Positions 62,604-64,000 of a stretch of 64,000 nt of DNA are shown piece after piece. A program made the translations under genes and the position numbers. Origin of the DNA: Pseudomonas lurida (GTDB taxonomy: Bacteria; Pseudomonadota; Gammaproteobacteria; Pseudomonadales; Pseudomonadaceae); contig NZ_PDJB01000001.1 of assembly GCF_002563895.1 (NCBI RefSeq), positions 727,501 to 791,500 of the forward strand, in the 5' to 3' direction. How positions within the stretch are numbered: the first letter of the stretch is position 1; every line of letters begins with the position of its first letter. Under the pieces are notes generated by a model. That model had not been told where the DNA came from and searched no databases. It was given only the letters and a program-made list of their open reading frames with translations.

Positions 62604-63953
62604 ATGAACATGCCCGAAAACGCCCCATCGTCCCTGGCCAGCCAATTGAAGCTGGACGCGCACTGGATGCCATACACCGCCAACCGAAACTTTCAGCGTG
62701 ACCCACGCCTGATCGTGGCTGCCGAAGGTAGCTGGTTGACCGATGACAAGGGCCGCAAGGTGTATGACTCGTTGTCGGGCCTATGGACGTGCGGCGCCGG
62801 GCACACGCGCAAGGAAATCCAGGAGGCGGTTGCCAAGCAACTGGGCACGCTGGACTACTCCCCGGGCTTTCAATACGGCCATCCACTGTCCTTCCGACTG
62901 GCGGAAAAGATCACCGACCTGACCCCAGGCAACCTGAACCATGTGTTCTTCACTGACTCCGGCTCCGAGTGTGCCGATACCGCGGTGAAAATGGTGCGTG
63001 CGTACTGGCGCCTCAAAGGCCAGGCCACCAAGACCAAGATGATCGGCCGTGCCCGTGGTTATCACGGCGTGAACATCGCCGGCACCAGCCTGGGGGGTGT
63101 CAACGGTAACCGTAAGCTGTTTGGTCAGGGCCTGATGGACGTTGACCATCTGCCGCACACCTTGCTGGCAAGCAATGCCTTCTCCCGTGGCATGCCGGAG
63201 CAGGGCGGTATCGCGTTGGCAGACGAATTGCTCAAGTTGATCGAATTGCACGATGCGTCGAACATCGCGGCGGTGTTTGTCGAACCAATGGCCGGCTCCG
63301 CTGGCGTGCTGGTGCCGCCTCAGGGTTACCTCAAGCGCCTGCGTGAGATCTGCGACCAACACAACATCCTGCTGGTGTTCGACGAAGTCATCACCGGGTT
63401 CGGCCGTACCGGCTCGATGTTCGGTGCCGACAGCTTCGGCGTGACCCCGGACCTGATGTGCATCGCCAAGCAAGTCACCAACGGCGCGATTCCGATGGGC
63501 GCGGTGATTGCCAGCAGCGAGATCTATCAAACCTTCATGAACCAGGCGACGCCGGAGTACGCGGTGGAATTCCCCCACGGCTACACCTACTCGGCGCACC
63601 CGGTTGCCTGCGCGGCTGGCCTGGCGGCATTGGACCTGTTGCAAAAGGAAAACCTGGTGCAGAGCGTTGCTGAAGTCGCCCCGCACTTTGAGAATGCGCT
63701 GCATGGTCTGAAGGGCAGCAAGAACGTGATCGACATCCGCAACTACGGCCTGGCCGGTGCGATCCAGATCGCCCCGCGTGACGGTGATGCCATCGTGCGT
63801 CCGTTCGAGGCTGGCATGGCTTTGTGGAAAGCCGGTTTCTACGTGCGCTTTGGCGGCGACACCCTGCAGTTCGGGCCAACCTTCAACAGCAAGCCGCAGG
63901 ACCTGGATCGCCTGTTCGATGCGGTCGGCGAAGTGCTGAACAAGATCGACTGA
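62604..63953 (+). CDS. bauA: Omega-amino acid (beta-alanine):pyruvate aminotransferase
   Basis: A 449-residue class III PLP transaminase. FTDSGSECADTAVKM (phosphate loop), YHGVNIAGTSLGG, VFDEVITGFGRTG (Asp pairing with pyridine N), and the Schiff-base Lys in MCIAKQVTNGAIPMG. It turns beta-alanine + pyruvate into malonate semialdehyde + alanine. Close to the characterised Pseudomonas enzyme and BauA. ATG 62604 (with GCGAGG upstream) chosen over TTG 62583. Confidence 0.93.
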   Translation: MNMPENAPSSLASQLKLDAHWMPYTANRNFQRDPRLIVAAEGSWLTDDKGRKVYDSLSGLWTCGAGHTRKEIQEAVAKQLGTLDYSPGFQYGHPLSFRLAEKITDLTPGNLNHVFFTDSGSECADTAVKMVRAYWRLKGQATKTKMIGRARGYHGVNIAGTSLGGVNGNRKLFGQGLMDVDHLPHTLLASNAFSRGMPEQGGIALADELLKLIELHDASNIAAVFVEPMAGSAGVLVPPQGYLKRLREICDQHNILLVFDEVITGFGRTGSMFGADSFGVTPDLMCIAKQVTNGAIPMGAVIASSEIYQTFMNQATPEYAVEFPHGYTYSAHPVACAAGLAALDLLQKENLVQSVAEVAPHFENALHGLKGSKNVIDIRNYGLAGAIQIAPRDGDAIVRPFEAGMALWKAGFYVRFGGDTLQFGPTFNSKPQDLDRLFDAVGEVLNKID

Positions 63954-63992
63954 TTTCTCCTTCTATATAGAACAACTTTTCAGGAGCCCTGC

Positions 63993-64000
63993 ATGAGCCT
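63993..64000 (+). CDS. Start of next gene, probably (methyl)malonate-semialdehyde dehydrogenase
   Basis: Only ATGAGCCT is visible, preceded by CAGGAGCCCTGC, a good ribosome site, 39 bp after bauA. In PAO1 and others the gene here is the CoA-acylating dehydrogenase bauC/mmsA. Identity is inferred from synteny only. Confidence 0.4.

Overview
The window is GC-rich, densely coded chromosomal DNA that reads as a Pseudomonas of the fluorescens group. The main reason is gene order. The run accB-aroQ-ctpL-gcbA-DUF2333-Nudix-yciH-speA, the tad/ppr pilus locus, the fadA-like/fabG-like/RIO kinase/cueR neighbourhood and the deaminase/bauA neighbourhood all recall P. aeruginosa PAO1 blocks from memory. 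About a dozen Pseudomonas-type REP elements (cores like GAGCGGGCTTGC or GAGCTGGCTTGCC, usually as inverted pairs) fill the gaps. I see no tRNA, rRNA, CRISPR array, prophage or insertion sequence, and no clear frameshift in any gene.

Layout. 1-9.3 kb: fatty-acid and shikimate genes (accB partial, aroQ), a phosphate-type chemoreceptor (ctpL) with a candidate PHO box, the diguanylate cyclase gcbA, DUF2333, Nudix, yciH and speA. 9.4-22.1 kb: a lipoprotein esterase, a MATE exporter, the periplasmic defence pair yfhM (alpha-2-macroglobulin) and pbpC, a MazG-like hydrolase, the tRNA methyltransferase cmoM and two DUF4136 lipoproteins. 22.2-37.2 kb: a Tad (Flp) pilus locus with secretin, ATPase, platform proteins, pilins, prepilin peptidase and the PprA/PprB two-component system, plus an orphan receiver protein beside the flp pilin gene. 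37.3-40.7 kb: a TpsB-type outer-membrane transporter next to a Gly/Val-rich repeat lipoprotein, with no recognisable TpsA partner. 41-45.6 kb: a divergent thiolase / long FabG / MaoC-hydratase trio resembling mycobacterial fadA2-fabG4-htdX, then a RIO-type kinase. 45.7-49.2 kb: a copper-efflux island (cueR, copA, copZ, an unknown exported protein and two CueR boxes). 49.2-54 kb: a Bcr-type exporter, a small unknown gene, an oxidoreductase/monooxygenase pair with a divergent LysR regulator, and an ArsR-type regulator. 54-64 kb: nucleobase and beta-alanine metabolism (adenine/adenosine deaminase, 8-oxoguanine deaminase, RutR-like regulator, NCS2 permease, LysR, bauA and the first bases of the next gene), with a cation antiporter, an SDR and an IMPACT-family protein interspersed.

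How the parts may work together. Several regions concern surface attachment: GcbA makes c-di-GMP, Tad pili and PprAB drive a biofilm programme, and the TpsB/lipoprotein pair is probably a cell-surface system. The least described elements are that pair (37.3-40.7 kb), three copies of a GCTCTAGT motif in the flp/rcpC promoter region, and the orphan receiver protein next to flp. Synteny statements come from memory of PAO1 and were not checked by alignment.
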